A stretch of 64,000 bases of DNA, from assembly GCA_003313425.1 (NCBI GenBank), contig NHZP01000002.1:434001-498000 (forward strand), in the 5' to 3' direction. The stretch is from Pseudopyrenochaeta lycopersici. Taxonomy: Eukaryota > Ascomycota > Dothideomycetes > Pleosporales > Pseudopyrenochaetaceae. The position numbers were made by a program, and so were the translations under genes. A model generated the notes under the pieces. The model searched no databases, was not told the DNA's origin, and saw only the letters and a program-made list of their open reading frames with translations. Positions 1-12,336 of this stretch are shown here, piece by piece. How positions within the stretch are numbered: the first letter of the stretch is position 1; the number at the start of each line of letters is the position of its first letter.

Positions 1-2283
1 GGGACTCGGCCTTGGCGACCCTGCACAGCACCGCCAGCAACGGACCCTCGTCTCGCAGCAGCCTGCGCAGGACCCCGAGTCTTCCTGCCATTGTCATCCA
101 GGATGAGCATGCGCCGGGCTCAAGCGGTTGCGCTGACCGCCATAGACAGCCCCCACACCACCACGGGCCCGACTTCGCCGGCATAGACACCTTCATCCCC
201 ACCGGCAGCTTCGACGATCTGTCCTCGGACACGCAAATCTCCTTCTCCAAGAGGGGCAGCATGTTCCTGGGTGGCAAGAAGGCGAACAGGCGGAGCAAAC
301 AACTCAACCTCGTGGCCGACAGCCCCTCTGCACCGAGCACCCCAACCACACAGCATGGCCAGCTGCACCCCGTCGCCCACCAGGACCTCTCCACGCCCGC
401 TACCGCCCGCCTCTCGCCCAGATCGCCGTCACGCTTCTCGGCGCGCGGCAGGTCTACCAGCCTGCGAGTGCTGTCGACCGACGAAATGATGTTGTCGCGC
501 AAAGTACGCGCCATGTACAAGCACGGCGATGAGGGCGCCGCCAACTGGGATACGCCAGCCGCAGAAACAAGCAGCATCCAGAACAGCTTTGTGGACAGTG
601 GCAGCGCGGCGAACACCCCACCCACCCGCTCGTCCATGACTGTCGACGAAAATGAAGACTCCAGCTCCGTCATCAGCTCAAGACACGGCGGCGCCATATC
701 CAGAGAGCCTACAGAAGCCGCCGGTGGACTGGAGGACTGGGCCAATCTCGAAGGCGGCGAGGTCGATCGATATGGTTTCATCATCCCTAAAAAGATGAAA
801 TCGGGGGACTATGCCAACGGTGACGGTCTCGAACCCCCCGACGAACCTCGCATTCAACGTGTGACGACATCTTTGCAAGTTATTTCGGCAGAGCCTAGGC
901 GACGGAGAATCGGCCGCAGTCTATCAAGGGCGCGATCATCGCGCTCAGTCGATCCTCGGTCAGGGTCGCCCCAACGGCGAGTCTCGCAAAAATCTGCAAA
1001 GCCGGCTAGGTCTGTATTCTCGACTCAAACCTCAGACACGCGAAGCACACAGACACCACTGCGACATGCCACCAACAGATTACCACACAACAGAGACCGA
1101 CGATTACGGGATGAAGCGAGCGACATGCTCAAGCTGCCGCCTGGTCTGGCTGAGGTTGCAGAACAGCAGGAAGGCGGCAGAGCAGCCCAGGCCATGAAGG
1201 CAAAGGAGATTCAGCGCGACGACAAATGGCGCAGAATGGCCAAAATAGTAAAGTCAGGCGCAGACAAAGGCGGCATGCTTTTCGAGTTTGACACCAAAGA
1301 CCCAAAGCTTGTCTCTCGCACCTGGAAGGGCATTCCGGATCGATGGCGGGCAACCGCATGGTATTCATTCCTTGCCGCAAGCGCCAAGGCAGACAAGGAC
1401 AGCCCCTCTGAAGAAGAACTGATCGAGAGCTTCTACGAGCTACAAGCAGAGAGTTCTGTCGAAGACGTGCAAATTGATGTCGATGTGCCGCGGACAATTA
1501 ACAGACACATCATGTTCCGACGGCGATACCGCGGAGGGTAAGATTTCAATATCTAGTCAAAGACTAACATTTCCTGTGCTGACAATGAACAGCCAACGGT
1601 TGTTGTTTCGTGTACTCCACGCCATGTCGCTCTACCTACCGGACACAGGCTACGTTCAAGGCATGGCCGCACTCGCAGCAACCCTGCTGTGCTACTACGA
1701 AGAAGATAGAGCATTCGTCATGTTGGTTCGTCTGTGGATGCTTCGAGGTCTGGAAAGGCTCTATGAGGCTGGCTTTGCTGGCCTGATGGACGCTCTAGAC
1801 GACTTTGAGCAGAATTGGCTTTGCGGAGGGGATGTGGCGAAGAAATTGGTAAGTCAAAACATCCAAATTGCGCCTGCACCCATTGTTGTTCTACCCACCG
1901 TCTTCGTGACCTGACTAATATTTTTTTTGTTTATCAAGACTGAGCTGGGCATTACCTCGACCGCATACGGCACCCGATGGTACCTGACTCTATTCAATTA
2001 CTCGCTGCCCTTCCCAGCCCAACTTCGCGTATGGGACGTATTCATGCTGCTAGGCGATAAATCATACTCGAGTTTACCAGCTTCCAAGTTCAGTGGTGAC
2101 TTGGATGTGTTGCACGCGACGTCTGCTGCGCTAATTGACGCAACAAGGGAGATCTTGCTGGATTCGGACTTTGAGAATGCTATGAAGGTCTTGACATCCT
2201 GGATTCCAATCAAGGACGAAGAGCTGTTGATGCGCGTGGCCAAAGCAGAATACCGAATGAGAAAAAAGCGAGCGAATGCCTAA
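1..2283 (+). CDS. TBC-domain Rab GTPase-activating protein, 5' partial
   Basis: The reading frame is already open at base 3 and has no usable ATG near the edge, so the gene starts outside the window. Exons as I splice them: <1-1537, 1593-1848, 1939-2283, with branch points at about 1564 and 1912. The first ~400 residues are low-complexity and Ser/Arg-rich. The TBC domain follows: IDVDVPRT carries the arginine finger, YVQGM the glutamine finger, then YGTRWYLTLF. The family stimulates GTP hydrolysis on Rab GTPases in membrane traffic. As written the protein stops right after the TBC domain (…RMRKKRANA), but two well-formed exons lie downstream at 2657-2834, so this stop may be secondary. The family call is firm; the exact Rab partner cannot be read. 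Confidence 0.9.
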
Positions 2284-2656
2284 TGTAGGCAGGCGCTCCA
2301 TTGACTTGGAGTTAACCAATATGAGTGGCCAGCATTTGCATGTTGGGCCCAACTGCATTTCTTCCATACCTGTTCGAGAAAGGTTCCAACGGGGCCCAGG
2401 CGATCTTTTGAGATCAGTGGCGCGACGGCGTCGCGTGCAGTCAACGTGGCTGGCACGTTCTGCCCTCTCACACCACCACATTTTACTTTTTGGCACATAC
2501 CGATTCCGGTTTTTACGGCAACACATCGCTTTCCTTTTTCGGAGCTTTAGCGGTGCAACATGCACTACACCTTCGTCAGAGGGGGTCGAGCAGTCCGTTT
2601 TACTTCTTTTGCCACGTTTTTTTTTAACATGTGTTCCTTTCTTTTTTTTTATGCAG

Positions 2657-2834
2657 CGAGCAGCTCCATGATGCCAAGTTGAAGGTGGCTTACTCCGACG
2701 GCATCATGACGTGAGTGCATGTGTGGGTGGATTTGATGACGGTTCACAGGATACCTCTTTGCTTCCTTTCTATGCATCACAGCTACGATCAAAGTTTGGC
2801 GAACAACGGAGCATCATACCCCCATATAACATAG
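2657..2834 (+). other. Two C-terminal exons of the TBC gene, apparently disconnected
   Basis: 2657-2710 is preceded by a pyrimidine tract ending ATGCAG and followed by GTGAGT; it reads EQLHDAKLKVAYSDGIM. 2783-2834 is preceded by ATGCATCACAG and reads TYDQSLANNGASYPHIT then TAG. The two join in phase. The first would also join in phase to the TBC exon after base 2279 (GC + C = Ala), but the bases there are CTAATG where a donor GTAATG would be needed, and the C makes GCC TAA, an in-frame stop. A weaker alternative donor in the same phase is GTTGAT at 2226. I infer these are, or were, the end of the TBC protein. Confidence 0.55.
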
Positions 2835-5800
2835 TTAGAAGTCTATACATAGTCATAATATCTAATCTTTCCTAAGGTGGGGATTTTACCCAAGCAATGG
2901 AATAGCCTTTCGGACTGGCAAACGTAGAAGCAAACGAGTGTGGTATAAGATCATCGTCCCAAACTATTGAAATGCGGGCGGCATCAGGGAACGATCTGGT
3001 AGAAGATCGTCAGTACCCAGATGTTGGAACCTGGCTTCGCTTGATGGGGATCGGCGTGTCGATGCTGCGGACGGAGACGGATAGGTTCAGATTGCTGGGT
3101 CCTCGGATCGCTTGTGCGCCCCAACAATAAGGCCGATCTACAAATTGTTGACCCAAACACGCACGGCTCATTGAGCTTCAACATGCCATGTGGGCGTCCA
3201 ATTACCGCACAATTGTAGAAAGATCAAAACCACACAAGAGATACGCCTGATTCCTGTCAATGGATTCTACTCGGTCCTACTCGGCTTTATTCTACTCGCA
3301 ACAGTCTTTGGCGCTTAATGACGCCTCCTTAAACGACTACGAGACCCTTTCCATTACGGCCTAATACGACTTTGAAAAGGGCCTACATGGCTCGCGTTAT
3401 CATGCGGGATGCAGCCAGCTGTCATGCTCGCGGGCCGATGCAGTGGGCTGCTACTAAACGCGAAGAAGTGGGCGCGCAAATTGAAGGGGGAGACGGGGGG
3501 AGACGGGGAGCCATGGTGGGTGGAGAAAATGCGATATGTCCCAAAGAGGAAATGTGTGGTGCCGATTTGGTGGCAAATCGTCACCTCGTCGCTTCTTCTT
3601 TCCCCCAAACAGGGTTTTGCCCCAACAACACCAAGCGTCGCGTACACTTCGCCTCTCGCTCGTCTGCCCACACAAGTTTTCACGAGCCTGGACCGATTAG
3701 GTCACAGTCGGCTACTCCGAAGACGCCTGGCGCCTTTGGGGCGGGTTATAGAGCCGACCGAAGCAAGTTGACGCTGATCGGTGGGCTGATCCATCCAAGG
3801 TCAAGCGAAGATCAGCAACGTCATTGCTTGATGAAGAGATGGGCGATGCCGACGTTGGAAAGCTTTTTCGCAACGCTACGCCACTCGGCACGTTGGCATG
3901 GGTTCAGGAATCGATTGCGAGATTCAGGTGGGACCCAGAGTTCCTCTTACTCTGACTACTTTCGCACTAGCTCGACAAGTTGTCATGAGAAAGTCAGTCT
4001 GTGGCTGACAACCGTCGTGCGTCTGCACCGAGTAATTGACGGCAAACCACTTTTCTCTAGTCTACCATTGTGTAGAGACGCGTACGCGGCATGCTTATAC
4101 TTTACGCTTCCTACCACCATGGCTTAAACCTGCCTTGCATTGCGTCGGTGTCCTACAGCAGAAAGGATCACCTTCCCCAAAAGTGTATCGGCTCCTCATG
4201 TCCATTGCGGATGACTTGCTCTCCGAACTCTCCAGGCTTACACAATTGCTCAGAGCTTACGCACAGAGTTGATCTGGAGTGTACCTACTGCCTCCGCCAT
4301 TTTCATTCCCTACTGCAAGCCTCATTCGATTTTCGACAAAGAGCTCTTGGCACTCGTATAGGAGTGAGGCAGATAGCACGCTTTGGGGCTGCGTTCCAAC
4401 TCCAGTCTTTCTCAAAACCGTGCATACCGCCTTTTTAGCTTCGTCTCAGATCATCGGAACGGTCCTACTGTAGGTGGGTATGGGGCCCGAGGATTTCAGA
4501 AGTAGCCAAGCGCCTCTGGCCGCACTCTGGTAGCCATGGCTTGGAGAAGTCCACGAGACCTGCGTCAGAGCCATCCCCACTTCCGACTCGTTACCGATTC
4601 CTTCCCGCATGGTCTTTGACACCACGTTTTCGCTAGTCGCACAGATCCAGAACTTCTCAGAATGTGGTCTCAAAGAGGCAGTGCTCATGGTTCCCTCTTG
4701 CTGAAAGCGGCGCTCCAACGCCCTCGTTTCCTTGAATGGGAGATTTACGGGTTCGCTTGGTTCCAAGTCACCGGCAGTCCTTTATTTGCTGCAAATTTAC
4801 TTTATTAAATGGGCCACAGTTGTCATCAGCTGCAAAGCCCAACGCTCCCGTCTTCCTCGCTGGCTGGATACGATACCCGTCACTGCGCACTGTCCATGAT
4901 TATTGGTCACAGGCGGCGTTCGGGGGCCGGAAATTACGCCCAAAATCCTTTTGCACAGATCCGGCGCGCCGCGAGTTTCACGTAGATCCGCCACATGCTC
5001 ATAACAGGCAAGGCCTAAGCGCCGATGCGGAAATTTAAGTGCTTAGTCGATCGTTCGAGCCGGTGCCAGGTGCTCGGGGATTGCGCAAACGCGTCTATCA
5101 AAACGTTCCTTCATCATACTTGCCTGCACGCTGTCATCTGCGTGCACATTACGTGCTGTAGTGGGAACCCACCACCAGTGCCGCTACGCGCTAAATGCGC
5201 ACGCAACGGCACGAGGAAAAGGACGCAGAGACAAGGATCATCATTTGTGCATCTTTGTTCCATGCATCTCCAGAAACCTAGTGACACGCTCCTGGGTCGT
5301 GTGTCGACTCGACGATCGTTGCTCTTATCGATTGGCCATGCGGGCTGTCACGCTATGTCGATCCGGAGGGGTTCCTCAAGGCTGACAGGTGGACAAGGTT
5401 CCCTGCTCTGTGCCACCAGTATGCTTTCCATTAAACCACGCCCAGCCGTTACGCTATGACGGCATCTTGATTTCCTGTTCAGGCCTTGCACTAAAGACGG
5501 AACAGGCCCTGCAAGAGGTCACAAACTACATTTCCACCAATTCCAAGGTTTCGTGTTGACGCACCGCGGCTCTTTCAACACGCAAGCCTCATTACACCCA
5601 TCCATTTCGGGATATTGCATGGCTGCAGTTTGACGATGGCTATGACCCTTCATTTCCTGTTATGCGACCCGATGAAGCTAGGAGGAGCCAGGCCAGCATC
5701 CGTGCAGCAGAGCGTTAATCTCTGCCAGATGCAGCGCTCGCTTCCTCCCGGGACGTTGACCCTGCTGGCTGGAGTGCTAGCGTACGGCTCAGATTTCCAG

Positions 5801-7023
5801 GCCACGCCACTCCAATTCAGCATTTCGGCCCACGAGCCTCGTTCCAGCCACGAGTCCCAACCAGTTGCCCTGGCAGCATCAAACCAGAGTCCAGAAGCAC
5901 AGTCGCACTACACACAGAGAACACGCTGTCTTGTTCCATGTTACCTCTGCTCAGCCCGAGCATCATTGACATACATGCCTACCTCGCTGCGAACTGTTTT
6001 CTAAGCAGCCTTTGGGGACTGCTTCACATGTGACCCAAGTCGCGTCAAAAAAAAAACCCCCCCCTTTTACCGATACACTAATTACTGACAGCACGACACA
6101 TGGCGTAGCAGTAACACCACCTCTTTTTTAGCACTGTTCGGCTCTCTCTCTCCCGTCATGTACCTTCAAGCGTCCCAGTGTACAATGGTACGGGCTGAGG
6201 TGAAAGCGCTCGCGAGACCAACTCGATGTGCTTAGCTTCAGGCCTGAGGTCTCATCAAACTACCGCTGCTGGCTCACAAGCTGAGAGTGCTTGGCTGGAC
6301 GCGGGACGAAAGTAGCCATGCGGCGAATCCAACGCCACAAAGTGGGAACCATAACCGGAAGCCTTCTCCAGGGACGTCTGATGGCGGGACTACAAGAACG
6401 CGCACTGCGGACATATGTCCACTCACACCTGCTGACAGCGCTCTCATTGCTCATGCATATCCCTGCCACCTCCCCTCCCACCATTGCCTGGTTGACGCCA
6501 CACATCGGCTGTCTTGGTCCTGCCCTGCCGTTTCTTCGTGGTGCTGTCAAGCATTTGCAGCCATAATCCCGGTTGGTTGGTCCAGGTCCAGTCGGCCCTC
6601 TTCCCTTCCTGTACAATCTCTACCGTCCTTCCCCACCGTTGCCCACTTTCTCTGGCCTTTTCTCTAACCTGGACCTGATCGTCCACGCCAGTTCCACGCC
6701 AGCCCACGCGAGCCTCTACTCGGCTTTGATCTTCTCTGCAGCAAGATTTGCCTGCTGCCATCTCATTTGTGTTTTGCTTCCCTGTGTTAGCCGCGAATCA
6801 AATTGAAGCAGTTGTTCCTGGTACGCATTAAGCCCAGAACTTAAGGCAACGGTCGCTGAGCTCTGGGCCTTAAGTGGACGCTGCTCCCGGGGAATGCACT
6901 TCTGAATAAGTATGTATGCTATTCCATCTCTTTCTGGAAATGTGAAATTTGCCGCCACTCAACGACTCATTTCAATGTCGAGCCCCGTCCACGACATCTT
7001 GCGCACTGGCTTCACCTTCCTCC
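2835..7023. other. Long stretch without a defensible gene
   Basis: The longest open frame here (3372-4127, +) has random-looking composition and no recognisable motif. I found no tRNA, rRNA or transposon protein. An A-run followed by a C-run sits near 6047-6064. The last ~400 bases are pyrimidine-rich and probably belong to the promoter and 5' UTR of the gene starting at 7024. Confidence 0.5.
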
Positions 7024-8610
7024 ATGTTGCTCACACTTTCTAATCCAGTCAAGGCGGACTTTGAGTTCAAACCCCATGACTACTCCCCAGCCTTCTCATC
7101 TTCCACGGCTGCTCGTTTCTCACCAAGGCTCAACGGTGGGCGACGGCTCTCTGAGGCAGCCAATTCCACGTACACTATGGGCACACCTCACCGAGGGCTC
7201 CCGCCGCCCTCGGCAATGGCCTTGCCAGATCCAGGACGGGGCCCTCCCCCAATCCAAAGTGCCTTGGGTGCGATGCCTGCAGCGCCTTCCCAATGGCAAG
7301 GCGCTGAGGATGGGATGAAAAACTGGCTGGCCGCAAAGGCTGAAGAAGAGAGACGAAAGCAAGAAGAGGAAAAAACAAGACAAGAAACGCTGCGGCTAGA
7401 GCAACGCAAGATCGAGCAGTCTATGCTTCGAGAGTCCATGCAAGGAGGCATACCACCTCATCTGGTACCGATAATATTCGCTGGCATTGGCGGAGGGAAC
7501 CTTGCAAACATCAGTGCCGAATGGATTCAGCAGTACACTGCCCAAGTACAAGCTGCCCACCAGCAAGCCCAGTCTCAAGGGCAGACGCAGTATTCTCCAG
7601 ACCTTCGAAGAGACGCAAGATTGATAGGCCAGCCGCAGTCAACGGCTTACGCAGCGCAACCACAGACTCCGCAGACCGTCCTCCCGCCGACTTCAGTGCT
7701 GCCTGGTCAACCTTTACCTCCACAAGCTCAGCATGCTCCACTCTCAGGAACAGGATACGCCAGCGGCCCACCATTGTCACCACGAGGAAGAGCAGCGCAA
7801 TTGTCTGGCCATGTTGGCGCTCCAACGTCCGCTCCGCGACCGCCTCCTCCTCAGTCGCAGCTTCCTCGGTTGACTACCAACGAGATGAACATTCAGCAGC
7901 CGCCTGCAGCTCCATCGGGGGTGCAGCAGTTACAGACGCAAACAGTACAACAAGAGCAACAGTCTTCTCCATCAATTTATTTCCACCACTGGGTCCCGCC
8001 GTCGGCATCATCACAACAAGAGAAGAGCGCAGGTGGAAATCCGCCGGCCACGCCTTCAGGTAAATACAAAACTTCGCCTGTTTACCAATCCCGTCAACGT
8101 GCGACGTCTCACGCGTCTGACCTAGAGTACACCAGCTCCCCCAAAAAGCGCAAGGCTCAAGGCCAGCACCAACCCGCACCACCTCCAACATCGGCGCCGC
8201 AGTCTTACACATCGCCATCCTTCTCACACATATCGACGTCATCGACATCGACACCAGGACGGCGAGGACACGGTCGAGCCCGTTCTGATGCTTCTACACG
8301 AGGACCAGAGGGCTCCAGCGGTTCTTTGAGCCGTCGCGGTACTGTTTCGGGTCTCGCGCATGAGACAACAATTGCACGACAAGGGGACATCCCAGAAGAA
8401 CCGCGCGTTGCTGAAGGCAAGCCGCTGCCCAATTCGGACCCAGCGTACGCAACCCCACCTCATCGAAATGATGGTCGAGTGCAAGGTCAGCAAAATTACG
8501 CGCCAACTTCCATTTCTTCTCAAACTGAAACGCCAAAGTACGGCCCGCAGGATCAGCATTGGGACGGGAGATATATGTCATCTCCTAAACGGGAAGTTGG
8601 TGACCATTAG
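7024..8610 (+). CDS. Gln/Pro-rich probable nuclear protein of unknown function
   Basis: A single exon of 528 residues. The frame is open slightly further upstream but the first in-frame ATG is 7024. I do not recognise the family. From the N-terminus: a disordered region; a charged helical segment rich in E, K, R and Q (about residues 100-140) that could form a coiled coil; a compact hydrophobic block beginning IPPHLVPIIFAGIGGG (about 148-175) that looks like the folded core; long Q/P/S-rich stretches; a short aromatic motif IYFHHWVPP; and SPKKRKA near residue 372, which resembles a classical nuclear localisation signal. The composition suggests a nuclear regulatory or scaffold protein, but that is inference. 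No intron is needed. Confidence 0.7.
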   Translation: MLLTLSNPVKADFEFKPHDYSPAFSSSTAARFSPRLNGGRRLSEAANSTYTMGTPHRGLPPPSAMALPDPGRGPPPIQSALGAMPAAPSQWQGAEDGMKNWLAAKAEEERRKQEEEKTRQETLRLEQRKIEQSMLRESMQGGIPPHLVPIIFAGIGGGNLANISAEWIQQYTAQVQAAHQQAQSQGQTQYSPDLRRDARLIGQPQSTAYAAQPQTPQTVLPPTSVLPGQPLPPQAQHAPLSGTGYASGPPLSPRGRAAQLSGHVGAPTSAPRPPPPQSQLPRLTTNEMNIQQPPAAPSGVQQLQTQTVQQEQQSSPSIYFHHWVPPSASSQQEKSAGGNPPATPSGKYKTSPVYQSRQRATSHASDLEYTSSPKKRKAQGQHQPAPPPTSAPQSYTSPSFSHISTSSTSTPGRRGHGRARSDASTRGPEGSSGSLSRRGTVSGLAHETTIARQGDIPEEPRVAEGKPLPNSDPAYATPPHRNDGRVQGQQNYAPTSISSQTETPKYGPQDQHWDGRYMSSPKREVGDH

Positions 8611-11213
8611 ATTGGAATCTGGGTTTCAGCACTGCGATCGCGCTTGTCCGGATTGGTTAGCATTTCAGCATCGATAAGCAGACCTCCAAATCACATGAAC
8701 ACGAAAAGAAAAGCAAGGAATGGAGAGCACGTTATTTCCAGACGCGCCACAATCAATTTCGCCCTTGCAGTCAACTATCGCAAGCGAAATGAGCTCCACA
8801 ACAACAAAGTCTACTCAATCTTGGTATCAAGTACGCAAGCACGCACGGCCCCCAGACCCCACCAAGGATTCAAGGAAATGTTTTCTCATCTTATGAAATT
8901 GGATCGCAATGTCGTTTACAAAGTTGCGTTCCCAGCCAACCAGGAGACTTTCGCACGGATTTACCCTTTTGGCTATCCGAGATTAGTACCGGATGTTGCC
9001 CACTTCCGGAACGGTCCCGGTCCCAGGGCTGCATTTGCTCTTGGATCCTCCCTTCCGAGCATACCTGGCGCCTGGATATATCGGCGACCGATTCTTCAAA
9101 AGCCAGCATATGATTTCACTCTTTGCAGGGTAAAGATAGGTGGGTGGCTGTTGTTGGTCAGGCGTGCCGCTTGCTTTCTCGCCTCCCCGCCTCTTTCCGG
9201 CTGGCTTGGTTTTGACGCATGCAAGCTTCAAGAGCTTCTCTCGTCAGCGACCCGCACCACCGTCTGCTTGCGCATCAGATTCGAAACTGCAAATTGCGAA
9301 ACATGAGGCGCATATACTCGATCGTAATCCGAATGCGAACGCCTGCATTTGCGTAACGCCTTTCCTGCATCTTGCCTGCGTGTATTACTCGGTGTCTGCA
9401 TAACCTTCTGCCCTTCTAGAAGTCGATAACTCTGGGACTTCAGCTCATGCTTCAGTTGCACTATAGCAACGAAATAGTTTAGGCGCGGGCTAATGACTCT
9501 TTGGTTACTTTCAAACCTTATACAGGCGGTACTTTCCGATCCTGGACGTTCAGTCCTCATCAGTTTCGGGTAGAGCTTCCTTTTCACATATCCTGGACCA
9601 ATTTCATCCTGGGTCGGCTATAGATGCTCGCAGGACCTTTGCCACATCTCGGTCATAACTTCTTTGGGAGAGCACTCCTTTGTTGCATACAATCGATGAC
9701 ATCAAGAGGCGTATCAGTGGCTGGAGTCTGGACTTTATTCTTCAACGATATCAGGTATATCGACATCACTGTCTCATTCTTTATCGCGTCAAGACCGTAC
9801 AGCAGGACAACGGTGCTTTCAAGACCGACAGAGACTTTGCTCTACAACGGCCCACCAATTGGATTCCACTTCTTTCCTTTGTCATCTATTATCATGAAGC
9901 TCGTTGAGCTTTCAGTTGGCTTCAAACTGTTCACATATACCCCAGTTTCCTAGTCAGATGGGCGTCCCTTTCCATTCTTCATCTGGTGCTTGCGTCGCTA
10001 TGGTTCGACCTCACTCTTCTATCTTCAATCAATGTACATATTTTTAGGTGGATTTTCAGCTAGACGTTTCCGTCATCCAGTATTTCGGTATCGATAACAA
10101 GGGTTTAGGTCTGCATGGGCCCCTCTGTGGTCCTGTCATTGTGTATACCACGGTCAGATACAACTACAGTAGCAATAACAATCAAATGCAAAGGGCTGGC
10201 AGGCTCTGGCAGATGCGGTCTGGTTCGCACCTGCTAAGCCTGCCAGCGCATCCTGGCTTACTTGTTTCGACATGGAATTCTCTATACTTGGGTTCCACTT
10301 TGCGAATTAATAGATTTGGGCTGCAGCTTTGTCGGTGGCCTTCGTGTTCGTGTGGGTTTCAGCATCTCGTTGGTTTGAGACTTGAGCGCGTAACAGCTGG
10401 GCAGAGGAACGATTGGATGACCGATACGGTGTGGCGTTTCTGTGAGGCGTGAGACTCCCCGTCACGAGACGCGTTTGCCGAGGATTTTTATGAGAGCCAA
10501 AATAGTGTGCATGCTGCCCTGTTTGGAGGTATAGGCAGCTATGAGTGGTAGTGGGCATTTTAGAGGCGTGGTAGGGCTGAACGGGGGCTTTCAGATTGGC
10601 CTGGACGCTCGGCACACTGCCGCTTTTGACAGCGGCGTGCTAGCAACTGGTGCGCGAGACACAAGCTACCATATTCTTGCACAAAGTGACCGCGCCCGTC
10701 ATGGTTCTAGGCTCTCGTGAACCGAATTTAGGTGTAACTTCAATTGAGTAAGTCTCCAGCAGAAGCCCTGGCCACCAGGGGATACGATCCGAGAGCTTCC
10801 AGGCAGGACAAAGGCTTTGGCTTGACCCAATGCACATGGCATACTTTTCTGCTTCTGAATCGTCCTTTTCTTGACACATCGTGAGAGCCAGCCCCAACTT
10901 GGTTGCTCATCCATATGCGGTTAGAATGAACCGCCACACTTGCCCCGCCTCTGTGGCGCAACTGTCGTCCACAGCCCCGCCATGCCTGGGTGGCAGCTGC
11001 AGCCTGACGGTCGCACTGACTGAGCAAAACACCAAGCGCCTTTGCTGCCTACCCAAACAATCCCCATCCTCCATCGAGCTTCCCAACTTCACGTCGCACC
11101 AACACATAGCCATCTGCCCGAAGACGCACAGCCTCGTCGAGCTCCCACGAAGCCGCGCCCGCTATTCTGATCACCACGCTCGCTGAAGCAGAAGGAAGAA
11201 AAGAGCAGCCAGC
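8611..11213. other. Intergenic stretch, no gene recognised
   Basis: Open frames such as 8644-9306 (+) overlap the 3' end of the previous gene, have no motif, and contain runs of unrelated composition. I see no RNA gene or mobile element. The last few hundred bases are probably the NEDD8 promoter. Confidence 0.5.
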
Positions 11214-11759
11214 ATGCAAATCAAGTACGTTGAAACCGGATCTGGTAGTCGCCGAAGCTATAGATTCCAGAAAAAGCGCATACTGACAGAAGCGATAGAG
11301 TCAGGACCCTCACCGGCAAGGAGATCGAGCTCGACATCGAACCAGACTACAAAGTATGCTTCACTACCAGTCTCCTGCCTCTGAATAGAGGCATCAGCAC
11401 ATACCCATCGAGGTCACGCGAGAGACTATGGAAAGACACCATTCATTGGTGGGGTGTCGAAAGCAAACGCTGACGTACGTGCACCAGGTCTCGAGGATAA
11501 AGGAGCGTGTGGAGGAGAAGGAGGGTATCCCACCAGCACAGCAGCGGCTCATCTATGGTGGCAAGCAGATGTACGTGAGATCTTGTATACTTGGTTCTCG
11601 TCCTCCTACTACCTCCTACGACAATCCTCCTTGATTCCAAGCTCGGGAGAATGGGTGCTCACATACCTGCGTAGGGCCGACGACAAAACTGCAGCAGATT
11701 ACCAACTCGAAGGCGGTGCTACACTTCACTTGGTGCTCGCGCTTCGTGGCGGTTTCTAA
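11214..11759 (+). CDS. RUB1: NEDD8/Rub1 ubiquitin-like modifier
   Basis: Exons 11214-11224, 11299-11353, 11488-11570 and 11675-11759 join exactly in phase to a 77-residue protein. It begins [19 protein letters not shown] and ends [11 protein letters not shown], almost identical to NEDD8 throughout. NEDD8 is conjugated to cullins through Gly76 and activates SCF-type ubiquitin ligases. The single Phe after the Gly-Gly must be removed by a NEDD8 protease before activation. The Ala at position 72 (ALRGG where ubiquitin has RLRGG) is the residue that lets the NEDD8 E1 tell it from ubiquitin. Three introns in a 234-nt coding sequence and an 11-nt first coding exon are notable. Confidence 0.97.
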
Positions 11760-12336
11760 TGTCCCTCCATGACCACCACACTCTTCCCACATCCTCATAC
11801 ACTAATGAGGTATATGTGGGTTAACTGACATCTCGATCGCTGCTATGGAATCAAGGGACTAGACTTGAGAGGGAAGATACCAGTGGCGCGGACGGATGGC
11901 CATAAAGAGTGTGAGGAACGGGAGGTCTCGGCCGAAGTCGAGGCATGGAAAATACTTTGTCTAAAGCTGTGGGGTGGGGTTGGCATTCTGTAGTAATGAA
12001 GATCTACGATTGACAATTCAATGCGTGCGGGATGACACACATGATCCGTTCAGTTGCATAGTCGAGTTGCTGATGTGAAACAGAATTCATCGAGGACTGG
12101 GCAAACTGCATACGATTTTACATCATACCGTATTCTCGCATTTCACTGGACGAAAAATGCAGAACTCTATTGTCTATCCGGCTGTAAGCTCATAACTGTC
12201 TTTATATGTACCCTCGTGCAACCCTCATGCATGTCCATAACCCGCCCAGTCGTGCTTTATAAAGCGCTGAACTTCATCGTAGTGCACCTGTACCCAACCA
12301 TGCCAGTCTTCACCATTACATCACTCTAGTCTAAGA
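11760..12336. other. Intergenic, convergent 3' ends
   Basis: This lies between the 3' ends of the NEDD8 gene and the Zn2Cys6 regulator. I see no gene or RNA in it. Confidence 0.5.

Noticed and set aside
3372..4127. 251-residue open frame
   Set aside because: Composition looks random, competing frames of similar length overlap it on both strands, and no motif or splice structure is seen.
8644..9306. 220-residue open frame
   Set aside because: Lies in the 3' region of the preceding gene with no conserved-looking segment.
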